Source: an uncultured bacterium | GTDB lineage: Bacteria > Bacteroidota > Ignavibacteria > Kapaibacteriales > UBA4661 | Reading direction: 5' to 3' | Length of the DNA: 64,000 nt | Assembly: GCA_937899715.1 (NCBI GenBank) | Contig: CALCNX010000031.1 | Location: 62,001 to 126,000, forward strand | Part shown: positions 43,462 through 52,022 of the stretch, piece by piece | Layout: the number at the start of each line of letters is the position of its first letter | How positions within the stretch are numbered: the stretch's first letter is position 1 | Notes under the pieces: model-generated | The model's input: only the letters and a program-made list of their open reading frames with translations | What the model was told of the DNA's origin: nothing | Database searches by the model: none | Translations under genes and position numbers: made by a program

Positions 43462-45066
43462 ATGAACATTCTCATCGGCATTAGCGGCAGCATAGCCGCC
43501 TATAAATCAACTCATTTGGTTCGTGAAATTTTGAAAAGCGCCGAAGCAGGTGGCAACCACGAAGTCCGGGTCGTGATGACTCCTTCGGCAACAAAATTTA
43601 TACCCGCCCTAACGCTGCAAAATTTGACCAAGTACGCCGTCGCTGTCGAAATGTTCGAGGAAGGCGTACAATCGGGCGGTTCGTGGCATATACACCTTGC
43701 GCGGTGGTGCGATGTGATGATGATAGCACCCTGCTCCGCCACGACGCTCGGCAAACTCGCGCAGGGCATTTGCGATACAGCACTCACGACCGTTGCGCTT
43801 GCTCTCCCGCCTGAAAAGCCGCTTCTCATTGCTCCGGCAATGGATACCGAAATGTGGATTCATCCCGCCACACAGCGTAATTGCACCATTTTGCGTACCG
43901 ACGGCGCATACATCATCCCACCTGCCAGTGGTAAGCTCGCAAGCGGCTTTGTGGGCGCAGGGCGGCTACCCGAAACCGATGTGCTGCTGGATGCACTCTT
44001 TGCTGCACTGAACGCACCGCGCTTCGGGCGATTTAACACGCAAGGACATTCCCCGCAAGCAATGAGTAATGAACATCGAGCAGCAAATAGCGAGCAATAT
44101 AGTGCCGCACCAAGCACCCCACAACAAAGCCCAAGTGAGGCTTTCGACACGTACAACAAGCGCTTTGACAGTTATGCCGCAAAACTCGACCCCACAGCAC
44201 CGGGCAACACACAAACGAGCGCAACACAAGCAAGCACACAAGACCCCATCCAAGCAGCACTTGGGAAAACGGTTGTGAATCTACAAGAAGGCGCGGAAGC
44301 CATTCAATTTGATGCAGAGTTAGAATTGACCAAACTCAAGCGCGAGAAGCACGGCGAGACCTCTACGCCACAAAGCAGCGTGGATGTGGGCGCTGTGCCG
44401 TTCCCTTTTGCCGGAAAAACTGTGCTGATAACGGCGGGACCGACCTACGAAAAAATAGACGACGTGCGGTTTATCGGAAATTATTCATCAGGGAAAATGG
44501 GCTTTGCGCTTGCCGAAGAAGCGGCGAACTATGGCGCGAAAGTAACACTTGTCGCGGGTCCGGTCGGCTTGGACACCCCAAAAAATGTACAGCGCGTGAA
44601 TGTAGAATCAGCACGAGAAATGTTCGATGAGGTGATGAAACGCCGTGCGGAATCGGATGTGATTGTGTTAGCAGCAGCAGTGGCAGATTTTACGCCGCTT
44701 GAGAAGCACGATGGCAAAATCAAGAAAGAAGATACCGGCGAAACAATGACGCTCCGCCTGACCAAAACGCCGGACATTTTGGCAGCAGTCGGCGCAGTCA
44801 AGGGCGACAGGCAAGTCGTGGTGGGCTTTGCACTGGAAGCGCACAATCACGTCGAAAATGCTCGCAAAAAACTCACCGCAAAACGCGCCGACCTCATCGT
44901 ACTAAACGCTCTCGGCAAGCCCCAAAGCGGCTTTGACACCGACGAGAACACCATCACAATTCTCACCCCAAGCACCGAGCCGAAGGACTTTGCACCAATG
45001 CCCAAGCGAGAGTGCGCTCGTGTGATTTTGCGGACAGCCGCAGAAATTGGACAGCAAAAACAGTAA
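43462..45066 (+). CDS. coaBC: Bifunctional CoaBC with long interdomain linker
   Basis: Two consecutive steps of coenzyme A synthesis: ligation of cysteine to phosphopantothenate (CoaB) and FMN-dependent decarboxylation (CoaC). CoaC spans residues 1-190, with ISGSIAAYKS, the active-site His in SGGSWHIHLARW, and PAMDTEMW. The substrate-clamp region reads GKLASGFVGAGRL, with Ser where E. coli has Cys. CoaB spans about 312-530 with LITAGPTYEKIDDVRFI, NYSSGKMGFALAEEA and the Lys-containing NARKKLTAKRADLIVLN. Between them lies a linker of about 115 residues, rich in Ser, Gln, Thr and Ala (NEHRAANSEQYSAAPSTPQQ), making this protein about 130 residues longer than usual. Confidence 0.95.
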   Translation: MNILIGISGSIAAYKSTHLVREILKSAEAGGNHEVRVVMTPSATKFIPALTLQNLTKYAVAVEMFEEGVQSGGSWHIHLARWCDVMMIAPCSATTLGKLAQGICDTALTTVALALPPEKPLLIAPAMDTEMWIHPATQRNCTILRTDGAYIIPPASGKLASGFVGAGRLPETDVLLDALFAALNAPRFGRFNTQGHSPQAMSNEHRAANSEQYSAAPSTPQQSPSEAFDTYNKRFDSYAAKLDPTAPGNTQTSATQASTQDPIQAALGKTVVNLQEGAEAIQFDAELELTKLKREKHGETSTPQSSVDVGAVPFPFAGKTVLITAGPTYEKIDDVRFIGNYSSGKMGFALAEEAANYGAKVTLVAGPVGLDTPKNVQRVNVESAREMFDEVMKRRAESDVIVLAAAVADFTPLEKHDGKIKKEDTGETMTLRLTKTPDILAAVGAVKGDRQVVVGFALEAHNHVENARKKLTAKRADLIVLNALGKPQSGFDTDENTITILTPSTEPKDFAPMPKRECARVILRTAAEIGQQKQ

Positions 45067-45071
45067 CAGTG

Positions 45072-45190
45072 ATAGTGTTGAATTTTGAGTTCTGAGTTCT
45101 GAGTTCTGAGTTCTGAGTTCAAGAACCTAATACACCAGCAACGAAGCGCCTTTTAACACAATTCACTCAAAACTCAAAATTCAACACTAT
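45072..45190. repeat. 20-bp perfect inverted repeat enclosing a heptamer array
   Basis: ATAGTGTTGAATTTTGAGTT (45072-45091) is exactly complementary to 45171-45190. The left arm runs into five perfect TGAGTTC heptamers (45086-45120). The element lies between the converging ends of coaBC and the membrane protein gene and abuts the latter's stop. It resembles the short tandem heptanucleotide repeats of cyanobacteria and Bacteroidota, and as RNA it would form a long hairpin. Confidence 0.8.
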
Positions 45191-45192
45191 TT

Positions 45193-47469
45193 CTACACCA
45201 TTCCGCTTCGTTTCCGCAAGAACCACTCCAACGCAAAAAATGTGAGTGCGGCAATGAGCAACCAAGCCACATTCCAGAGAGCAATATCACTGCGGAGCGT
45301 GACAGGGCGTGCTTTATAGCCGGGGGCAGACTGAATGGCACGGCGCACGACATCGGGATTACGGGCGGCTTCTTCGGCAGTGTAAAATTTGCCGCCGGTG
45401 GATTCTGCCAGATGCCGCAAAAATGCTGCATTCATGCGCAGATTTTGATACTCGATATTGACTTTGCCGACGCTGAAGCGCCCAAAATCTTCGCCATATT
45501 TCTGGCTATTCACAAGCGCTGTGCCGACAAAACTATATTCACCTTCGCCCAAACCTTCTACTGTCGCTGCATAGCGCCCACCGCCGAGCGCCGCCAGTAC
45601 AACCTCACGGGACTGCTTGAGCGCCGTGCTTTGCAGAGTTACGCGCACATCCGCACCGTCAAGCGGGTTGTAGCTGCGGTCATAGACTTGCCCCGTCAGC
45701 TCCACTTTTTCGCCACTGCCATAGACTTTACGGGAAGACTTGATGCGCACAAATTTCCCTTGATCGCTGGTGGCAAGCCAGCGCAAGCCATTCTCGAAAA
45801 ATGTTCCGAAAATATCCGGCACTTCGCGCCCTTTTGCTGCCTCTGCCGCAAACCCCAGCAATTTCCAACGATACAGCCCATAACCCAAAATCGCTAACGA
45901 TTTCGTATTGTTCAGCGTTCGCTGCACGATAAGCGGCTCGGCAAGCGGAACGTTATTGAGTTTGACGGTAGAAAGCACTTCGGCTTCGGGCTTAACGCGC
46001 ACAAGCGTTTCGGTGCGAAAGAGCGGCGGAAGCTGATTCCATGCCTTCGCATCGTCATCCGTACCAATGAGTTTCATCACGGGGCTGGAAAGTGCTTGCT
46101 GTTTCACGTCGGGCAACGCCAGCATTTCCTGCTTGCTGCCGGAAAGCGTCGTAAAGGGCAGGTACGGCTCCAGTGGGCGAAGGCGCACCCAGTCAAGGTC
46201 TTGCGAGGCAATAAAGAGGACGGGTTTGCCGCGAGAAAGCTCTGTTTTGACGGCTTCAATCACCGCAAGCGGCGTAACAGTAAGCGGGAAGCCGACGAGC
46301 ACGATTGCTTCTGCATCCGAAAGGTCTTGGCGCAATGTCTCCAACGTGCGCTTTGGTGCGGCTTGCGGGGCGTTGGTTGTGCCGCTCGCACTGGCAGCAT
46401 CATCCAGAAAGCCACCCTTCATGTCTTCCACATACACATTGCACTGAACGTTTTTATTGCCTTCCAGCGAGGAGCGAATAAAGGAAATATCGGGCGAAAG
46501 CTGGGAAGCCAGTACGAGGGTCTTCCGCTTGTTCTTCAATACATTCACAAATTCGGAAACGGCATTGTTTTTTGTGGTGAGTTCGCCTTCCAAGCCGCTT
46601 TGGTTCTTGATTTCAGCCGTCAGCGTGTGCATTCCGGCTTGCTTGGGCGTATAGATAATGCTCACAGTGCGTGATTCCGTGCCACGTAACGTAAGAGTTT
46701 GCTCAGAAATCGTTTCGCCGTTATCGCGGAGCGTAAGCCGTGCTGTGCCTTGCTCGAAGCCGCTTGTTTGCACGGTGATATTGATGGGCAGTTCGCTTTC
46801 CACATAGCCGACTTCGTTGGTGATAAGCGAGCGCACCGCAATATCTTTCGCTTCGGTGGAATCGCCCACACCCACAACGAACACCGGGCGACCAAGCATT
46901 TCTGCAGCATAGAGCGGGTTTTCTCCTTCATTGAATGCACCGTCGGTCATAAGCAAGACGGCTTGCGTATTGGTGCGCTCGGCATCTTGAAAAATGTGCT
47001 GAAGCGGTTTTGCAATATTGGAAAACTGCCCCTCAAGACGCATTCCATCAGGACGAAAATCTTTCGCCGCCAGCGTAGCAATATCGTTATCGAAAAGCGT
47101 GACGGTGGAAGCCGCTTCGGGAAGCGCTTCATTCAATGTTTCGGGTTTGAGTGCTTTGAGTGCAGCCAGGTAATCAACCTTGCGGTCACGCGAGGCATCG
47201 CGCAAAGAGAGTGATTCCGAATTATCCAGCAGAATAGCCACGCGCGGCACTTCCTCGGTAGCACGGAGAACATTGACAATCGGCTCAAAGAGCGCAAAAA
47301 GTAAAATCCACAAGCCCAGAAGTCGCAGCGCCATCAGTGTATATCGCCGAAGCGGTGAAACTGGCGGCGTGGTGATGCGATACGCATACCACGTCAAGGC
47401 AGCGGCTGCAATACCGCACAAAACAAGTAACCACCACGAGGCGCTGAGGCTAAAACTGTATGAAGTCAT
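45193..47469 (-). CDS. Membrane protein with von Willebrand-type domain
   Basis: A 758-residue inner-membrane protein. Two N-terminal helices (about residues 10-28 and 42-62) precede a vWA-like domain with the metal site ILLDNSESLSL near 78-88 and VLLMTDGAFNEG near 170. The middle has Ig-like modules (LPINITVQTSGFEQGTARLTL) and a glutamine-amidotransferase-like region (EAIVLVGFPLTV). A final helix (LWNVAWLLIAALTFFALEWF) precedes the basic C-terminus. BatA-like and YegL-like membrane proteins share this plan. The task is unknown, perhaps envelope stress or assembly. Confidence 0.82.
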   Translation of the reverse strand: MTSYSFSLSASWWLLVLCGIAAAALTWYAYRITTPPVSPLRRYTLMALRLLGLWILLFALFEPIVNVLRATEEVPRVAILLDNSESLSLRDASRDRKVDYLAALKALKPETLNEALPEAASTVTLFDNDIATLAAKDFRPDGMRLEGQFSNIAKPLQHIFQDAERTNTQAVLLMTDGAFNEGENPLYAAEMLGRPVFVVGVGDSTEAKDIAVRSLITNEVGYVESELPINITVQTSGFEQGTARLTLRDNGETISEQTLTLRGTESRTVSIIYTPKQAGMHTLTAEIKNQSGLEGELTTKNNAVSEFVNVLKNKRKTLVLASQLSPDISFIRSSLEGNKNVQCNVYVEDMKGGFLDDAASASGTTNAPQAAPKRTLETLRQDLSDAEAIVLVGFPLTVTPLAVIEAVKTELSRGKPVLFIASQDLDWVRLRPLEPYLPFTTLSGSKQEMLALPDVKQQALSSPVMKLIGTDDDAKAWNQLPPLFRTETLVRVKPEAEVLSTVKLNNVPLAEPLIVQRTLNNTKSLAILGYGLYRWKLLGFAAEAAKGREVPDIFGTFFENGLRWLATSDQGKFVRIKSSRKVYGSGEKVELTGQVYDRSYNPLDGADVRVTLQSTALKQSREVVLAALGGGRYAATVEGLGEGEYSFVGTALVNSQKYGEDFGRFSVGKVNIEYQNLRMNAAFLRHLAESTGGKFYTAEEAARNPDVVRRAIQSAPGYKARPVTLRSDIALWNVAWLLIAALTFFALEWFLRKRSGMV

Positions 47470-47634
47470 AGAAAAATGGTCAATTCAAACGGTGAGGGAA
47501 AATCATTCTGTGGAGAAATACGGAGGGACGGTTTCTCAGTTGCATGAAAAAATAATTTTGAAAATACGAAAAATCCCCGTACCTTTGAAATCTGTTTAGC
47601 GTAATTTTTGCCCCAAGCAAATAAAAACCGCTAA

Positions 47635-47708
47635 CGGGGTGTAGCTCAGCCCGGTAGAGCGCTACGTTCGGGACGTAGAGGCCGGAGGTTCGAGTCCTCT
47701 CACCCCGA
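47635..47708 (+). tRNA. tRNA-Pro (anticodon CGG)
   Basis: A cloverleaf of 74 nt: acceptor CGGGGTG/CACCCCG with discriminator A, D arm GCTC/GAGC, anticodon stem CTACG/CGTAG around loop TTCGGGA giving anticodon CGG, and T arm GGAGG-TTCGAGT-CCTCT. CCA is not encoded. It decodes CCG. Confidence 0.97.
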
Positions 47709-47745
47709 CGAAAGCCTAGCAAATGCTAGGCTTTGTCGTTTATAG
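47708..47745 (+). terminator. Hairpin after tRNA-Pro
   Basis: AAAGCCTAGCA pairs with TGCTAGGCTTT around AA, followed by a T-rich stretch; the likely terminator of the tRNA gene. Confidence 0.75.
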
Positions 47746-47834
47746 TACACACTTTGCACATAGGTCAAAATAAATTTCCTTTGCTATCCCCAAAATGAAG
47801 TCGCGCAAGGTATATCCCGCAAAATGAGATATTC

Positions 47835-48470
47835 CTAAAACGTTCCTCCAAAACTAAGACCAAACCAAGGAAGCAGGGGAAAATTGTAAATATCGGTAGT
47901 TGAACTTTGAGGTTCTTTCTTTGAGCCTAATGGTATAAAACTTAAACCAAAATCTTTTGAAAAGATAGCACTTTTGAAAATAAGAGGTGTGAAACTAGCG
48001 CGAAAAAGAAAGCCGCCACCTTTTGGTTGGTATCGATAACCAATAATTCCCGCGATTGCTCCTAAACCATCATCGTGTATTGGTGGAATAAAACACATAA
48101 ACCCACCGCCAAGTTCTAATTTATGACTACCCGGGCCAATTAAATGGCTAGTAGTACAAACGAGCTGTAATCCTAGCCTATTTGCTTGAATTTGTGAGAA
48201 GGATTGCTGTCCGTTTGAATCTATTACACTCATACTACGTGTCCTGTCATAGACATAGAAACCAAACCTTAAACTCCAATCGTCCGAAACTAAACGTTCA
48301 ACATTAAAAGAGTATGTCCAATTACTTCCGGCTGCTTCCAGATAAGCATTATTCCATGCTGTGCGATATGCTACACTATCAGCTATGAAGAGCGAGTCCC
48401 GAATTTGGGTATGCGCAGGAACAGCCGTAAAAAGGAGACAAAAGAGGATAGAGATAAAAATGTGCTTCAT
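47835..48470 (-). CDS. AT-rich outer-membrane beta-barrel protein
   Basis: A 211-residue predicted barrel. The signal peptide MKHIFISILFCLLFTAVPAHT is followed by strands such as WTYSFNVERLVSDDWSLRFGFYVYDR and LFRASFTPLIFKS, ending WFGLSFGGTF. Its coding sequence is clearly richer in A and T than the genes on either side, which together with its place beside a tRNA gene suggests later acquisition. No family is recognised beyond the barrel fold. Confidence 0.75.
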   Translation of the reverse strand: MKHIFISILFCLLFTAVPAHTQIRDSLFIADSVAYRTAWNNAYLEAAGSNWTYSFNVERLVSDDWSLRFGFYVYDRTRSMSVIDSNGQQSFSQIQANRLGLQLVCTTSHLIGPGSHKLELGGGFMCFIPPIHDDGLGAIAGIIGYRYQPKGGGFLFRASFTPLIFKSAIFSKDFGLSFIPLGSKKEPQSSTTDIYNFPLLPWFGLSFGGTF

Positions 48471-48538
48471 ACTTTTGAAAACAGAGGTTGAAAATCAACA
48501 AGTAAAAAACTATTGTAAACAGTCATAAAATCACAGAT

Positions 48539-48774
48539 TTATTTGCCCCTCGCCAACGACTTAAATACGCAGAAATCCTCTTCTACGACATGAATATCTC
48601 TTAGAAATAGTGAATCAGAAAGAGCCTGCTGCATCTGCTCAAACTTGGCGGCAGTAATAGTGGATGTCTTCGGTACAAAATCACTTCCGCATCTTCACCT
48701 GCCTGAAATGTAGGAACGGAAACTTGCAGGATGTGATTGTCAGGAACGCGAAGTTCTATGCGGTAAGTGTTCAT
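48539..48774 (-). pseudogene. Small antitoxin-like protein, frameshifted
   Basis: From ATG 48774: MNTYRIELRVPDNHILQVSV, then PTFQAGEDAEVI. One base seems missing in an A4 run (48677-48680, T4 in the coding strand). In the shifted frame it continues VPKTSTITAAKFEQMQQALS, then DSLFLRDIHVVEEDF and ends at 48539. Restored, it has 78 residues. The LPxFxAGxxxEVI opening and ALSDSLFLRDI end resemble small putative antitoxins of cyanobacteria and related groups, but I know no exact family. No toxin gene is next to it. The break may be genuine or a base-calling error. Confidence 0.5.
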
Positions 48775-48849
48775 TGAATCGGAGGAATATGTTTGAATAA
48801 ATGGCTTTTCAAATGGCAATACAATTTACAGAACAAGTGATTAGACTGC

Positions 48850-48887
48850 AAAAAAAATCCCCCGCCGAAACCCATCCGGCGAGGGAT
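48850..48887 (-). terminator. Terminator of aldehyde dehydrogenase gene
   Basis: On the minus strand ATCCCTCGCCG pairs with CGGCGGGGGAT (one mismatch) and is followed by a run of eight T. Confidence 0.85.
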
Positions 48888-48925
48888 ACCCTGCATCACT
48901 ATCTTAAAAAATTGGTCTTGAACGA

Positions 48926-50407
48926 TTAGTAATTGTCAATCTGTGCACGCTGGAGTTTGCTGGAGAAATCCACATACACAGACTTCCACTCGGTGAAAAT
49001 CTCGAATGCTGTCCAGCCGCCTTCGCGGTGTCCGTTACCCGTGCCTTTTACGCCACCGAATGGCATATGTGCTTCTGCGCCGATGGTCGGCGCGTTAATG
49101 TAGGTGATGCCCGCTTCGATGTCACGGATAGCACGGAAGGCGCGATTCACGTCTGTGGTAAACATACTTGATGACAAACCGTAAGCGCAATCATTGATAA
49201 GCTCAATAGCGTGATCAAAGGATTCGGCTTTTGTTACAGACAGCACCGGACCAAAAATTTCCTCGCGGAAAATACGCATATTCGGCGTTACATCAAGGAA
49301 AATCGTTGGCTTCACGAAGCAGCCCATGCCGAGTTTCGGACCGTCATCGCGTCCGCCGCCTAGTGCGAGTTTTGCACCTTCTTCACGACCAATTTCGATA
49401 TATTTTTCGATTTTCGCAAGCTGACGCTCGTTAATGACGGGACCAACTTCCGTATCAGCATCCAAGCCCGGTCCCAAGCGAAGTTTGGAAGCGCGAGTGA
49501 TGAGTTTGTTGGTAAATTCGTCGTAAATGTCCTTGTGCAAAATCAGGCGTGATGTCGCTGTGCAACGCTGCCCCGTTGTACCGAATGCACCCCAAAGAAC
49601 GCCTTCCAGTGCAAGGTCTTGGTCGCCGTCTTCCATGACTGCAAGCGCATTTTTGCCGCCCATTTCGAGTGAGCATTTTTTGTTCATTTCGCCGCATTTT
49701 GCCGCAATTTTTTTGCCTGTTTCTGTTGAGCCTGTGAAGCCGATAAGCCGCACGTCGTTGTGCTCCACCAGTGCCGCTCCTGCTGCTCCTGCACCATGCA
49801 CGACGTTAAACACACCTGCCGGAACGCCCGCTTCTTCAAGAATTTCTGCGAAAATATTTGCTGAGTGCGGGGAATCGTCGGAAGGCTTGAAAACGACGGT
49901 ATTGCCGCAGACAAGCGCCGGAATAATTTTCCACGACGGCACGGCAATCGGGAAATTCCACGCCGTGATAATGCCGCACACGCCAATCGGCATACGGAAC
50001 GACATATTCATCTTGTTTTCCATCTCGCTGGGAGCGTTGAAGCCGAACAGACGACGCCCCTCGGTAGCAGCATAGTAGCAGGTATCTATGGCTTCCTGCA
50101 CATCTCCAGCGGTCTCGAACGTTGGCTTGCCCATCTCTCGTGTCATAATGCGGGAAAGCTCGTCTTTGCGGCGTGTGAAAATATCGCCGGCTTTGCGCAA
50201 AATATCACCGCGTTTCGGAGCGGGCATTTTCATCCATGCGCGTTCGGCGGCTTTGCAGGCTTTCACGGCAGCATCAATGTCTGCTGATTCCGATAGGGGG
50301 AACTCGCCAATAACGTCGCGTTGGTCGGCAGGATTGAGATTTTGGTACGTTTTACCAGAGGCAGCCGATACCCATTTTCCGTTGATGTAATTTTTGAACT
50401 GTTCCAT
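48926..50407 (-). CDS. NAD(P)-dependent aldehyde dehydrogenase
   Basis: A 493-residue cytosolic enzyme oxidising an aldehyde to its acid. The cofactor region has ITAWNFPIAVPSWKIIPAL and GFTGSTETGKKI; the general-base Glu is in LEMGGKNALAV and the catalytic Cys in TTGQRCTATSR. EEIFGPVLSV and the C-terminal MPFGGVKGTGNGHREGG are typical of the family. The GNGHREGG end recalls semialdehyde dehydrogenases (ALDH7 or ketoglutarate-semialdehyde type), but substrate choice is uncertain. Start at ATG 50407 has AAGG five bases upstream; an in-frame TTG lies 15 bases earlier. Confidence 0.93.
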   Translation of the reverse strand: MEQFKNYINGKWVSAASGKTYQNLNPADQRDVIGEFPLSESADIDAAVKACKAAERAWMKMPAPKRGDILRKAGDIFTRRKDELSRIMTREMGKPTFETAGDVQEAIDTCYYAATEGRRLFGFNAPSEMENKMNMSFRMPIGVCGIITAWNFPIAVPSWKIIPALVCGNTVVFKPSDDSPHSANIFAEILEEAGVPAGVFNVVHGAGAAGAALVEHNDVRLIGFTGSTETGKKIAAKCGEMNKKCSLEMGGKNALAVMEDGDQDLALEGVLWGAFGTTGQRCTATSRLILHKDIYDEFTNKLITRASKLRLGPGLDADTEVGPVINERQLAKIEKYIEIGREEGAKLALGGGRDDGPKLGMGCFVKPTIFLDVTPNMRIFREEIFGPVLSVTKAESFDHAIELINDCAYGLSSSMFTTDVNRAFRAIRDIEAGITYINAPTIGAEAHMPFGGVKGTGNGHREGGWTAFEIFTEWKSVYVDFSSKLQRAQIDNY

Positions 50408-50522
50408 AGAACCTTGTTGCAACCTTTCTGAACAAACAAAATGAAGAATGAAGCGTTGTTTTTCGGACGCAAATATACGAACAATTCTGCGAACAACGAG
50501 TGTTTTTGCGAATACGGGTAGC

Positions 50523-52022
50523 TTACAAATCCTTCAAAAGCATCGTTACTGCCTCTGTCGCAAAGCGCACTGTCGGGAGTAGTGTAGGCAGGGCATTCAG
50601 ACGGGCAAGCGGCTCAACATCACGCTTCAGGCACTCACGGAGGAATCTGGCGGCTAGTTCAGGAACCTCCATATTGTCTTCCTGCTCTTTGTGCTGCAAG
50701 CCAAGTGTTAATGCTGCTTTGCGCTGCTGCACATTCTTGCGAAACTCAAAGTCGAGCATAAAAAACGTCCTCAATACCAAGCGTTCATCAAAACCTTCTC
50801 GCACAAGAGCAAACTGCGAGCCGCCATCCAGCAACTCATCGGCGCGGCTCAAGAGGTCTTCCGCCAGCACCTCCTCCAAAATAGCGCGGGCTGCGGCTTG
50901 TGCATCATTTGTGAATGCAAATGCCTGTATCTGTGCGCTCACGTCCTGCCGCCATGCAGGATTGCCAATAGCTGTTAAAGCCGCACGGCATGAATCCTCA
51001 CTCCAGTCCGGCACAACAGCGCACAACCCCTGCTCTTGAAGCGACAAGGCACGTGATTGTTGGTCATCGAAAAGGCGATCTTGTGCAATAAAAACCGTTG
51101 GAACACCGCATAAAAGCAGCTCATAGACGGAATTATAGCCGCCCGCAGAAATCGCAGCGTCAAAAGCAGGCATGAATTCGATTGCATTAAAGCGCTGCAA
51201 CCATCGCACGTTGGGAGCGTGAAACTCACGACCACGATACAACGCCCCTGCGCCACATACAAAGCAAATATGCGGCTCTGAAGCGGCAACCTTCGCAATC
51301 GCCTCAAACGCACGTTCTGCTTCATCGTCGCCTCCGCCGCCTGCGCTCACATACGCACAGAACGCCTCCGAAGGCAATCCTAAATGCTGACGTGCTTCCT
51401 CGCGGGAAAGCAGCTCCGCCCGCTCACGGAGCATGATTGTGCCGACACTGCAAGTACGACCCTCCACTTCTTCGGGCAAATAATTTGTGCGTGAAAACGG
51501 CTCTTCGGTCGTGATGATGCGGTCGTACATTCGGAGCGCTGCCCGAAAATCCGGCTTTTGCGCCTGTTCCGCCCGCACAGCACGGCTTATGAGCACTTTC
51601 TTCATTCCGAAATCTGCAATACTGCCAAGCTCATGAAATGAACCATTGGGAAATGTATCAACGACGAGAATGTCAGGCGCAAAAACACCCACCGAATTCC
51701 ACACCCACTGTTTTGCAAGCCGCCTGTGTTGCTCGCGGGAAAGCCTTGCCACACGTGCGCCCGAAAAAGCGTGGCTGCCTGCGATAATTGTTTTGGAAGG
51801 AATTTTGAACGCCGGAAAACCGTTGTGATAGCAAAGCGCATCGGCTTCGCTAGAGGTTAGAAAAAGAAGTTCGGCATCAATGCCCAGAACGTCCGTGTAG
51901 CGCCGCACCCAACGATTTACCGCCACCAAACGGGACAAATGCCCCAGCCCTATGCCATTGACGGCATAGTTCATAATGCGAAGCGAGGCGGGTGATTTCA
52001 TAGCGGCTGTTATCAAACTCAT
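50523..52022 (-). CDS. MurG-like (GT28/GT-B) glycosyltransferase
   Basis: A 499-residue protein. The N-terminal YAVNGIGLGHLSRL is the GHxxR-like acceptor loop of MurG/UGT-type GT-B enzymes. The nucleotide-sugar site is FDAAISAGGYNSVYELLLCG (about 290-310), followed by PTVFIAQDRLFDDQQ. The last 100 residues are helical and extend beyond the family core. Its ATG overlaps the TAA of the upstream coiled-coil gene (TAATG at 52020-52024), so the two are translationally coupled. Acceptor unknown. Confidence 0.85.
   Translation of the reverse strand: MSLITAAMKSPASLRIMNYAVNGIGLGHLSRLVAVNRWVRRYTDVLGIDAELLFLTSSEADALCYHNGFPAFKIPSKTIIAGSHAFSGARVARLSREQHRRLAKQWVWNSVGVFAPDILVVDTFPNGSFHELGSIADFGMKKVLISRAVRAEQAQKPDFRAALRMYDRIITTEEPFSRTNYLPEEVEGRTCSVGTIMLRERAELLSREEARQHLGLPSEAFCAYVSAGGGGDDEAERAFEAIAKVAASEPHICFVCGAGALYRGREFHAPNVRWLQRFNAIEFMPAFDAAISAGGYNSVYELLLCGVPTVFIAQDRLFDDQQSRALSLQEQGLCAVVPDWSEDSCRAALTAIGNPAWRQDVSAQIQAFAFTNDAQAAARAILEEVLAEDLLSRADELLDGGSQFALVREGFDERLVLRTFFMLDFEFRKNVQQRKAALTLGLQHKEQEDNMEVPELAARFLRECLKRDVEPLARLNALPTLLPTVRFATEAVTMLLKDL

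Noticed and set aside
45086..45120. CRISPR-type repeat
   Set aside because: Units are only seven bases long and directly adjacent, so it is a simple tandem repeat.
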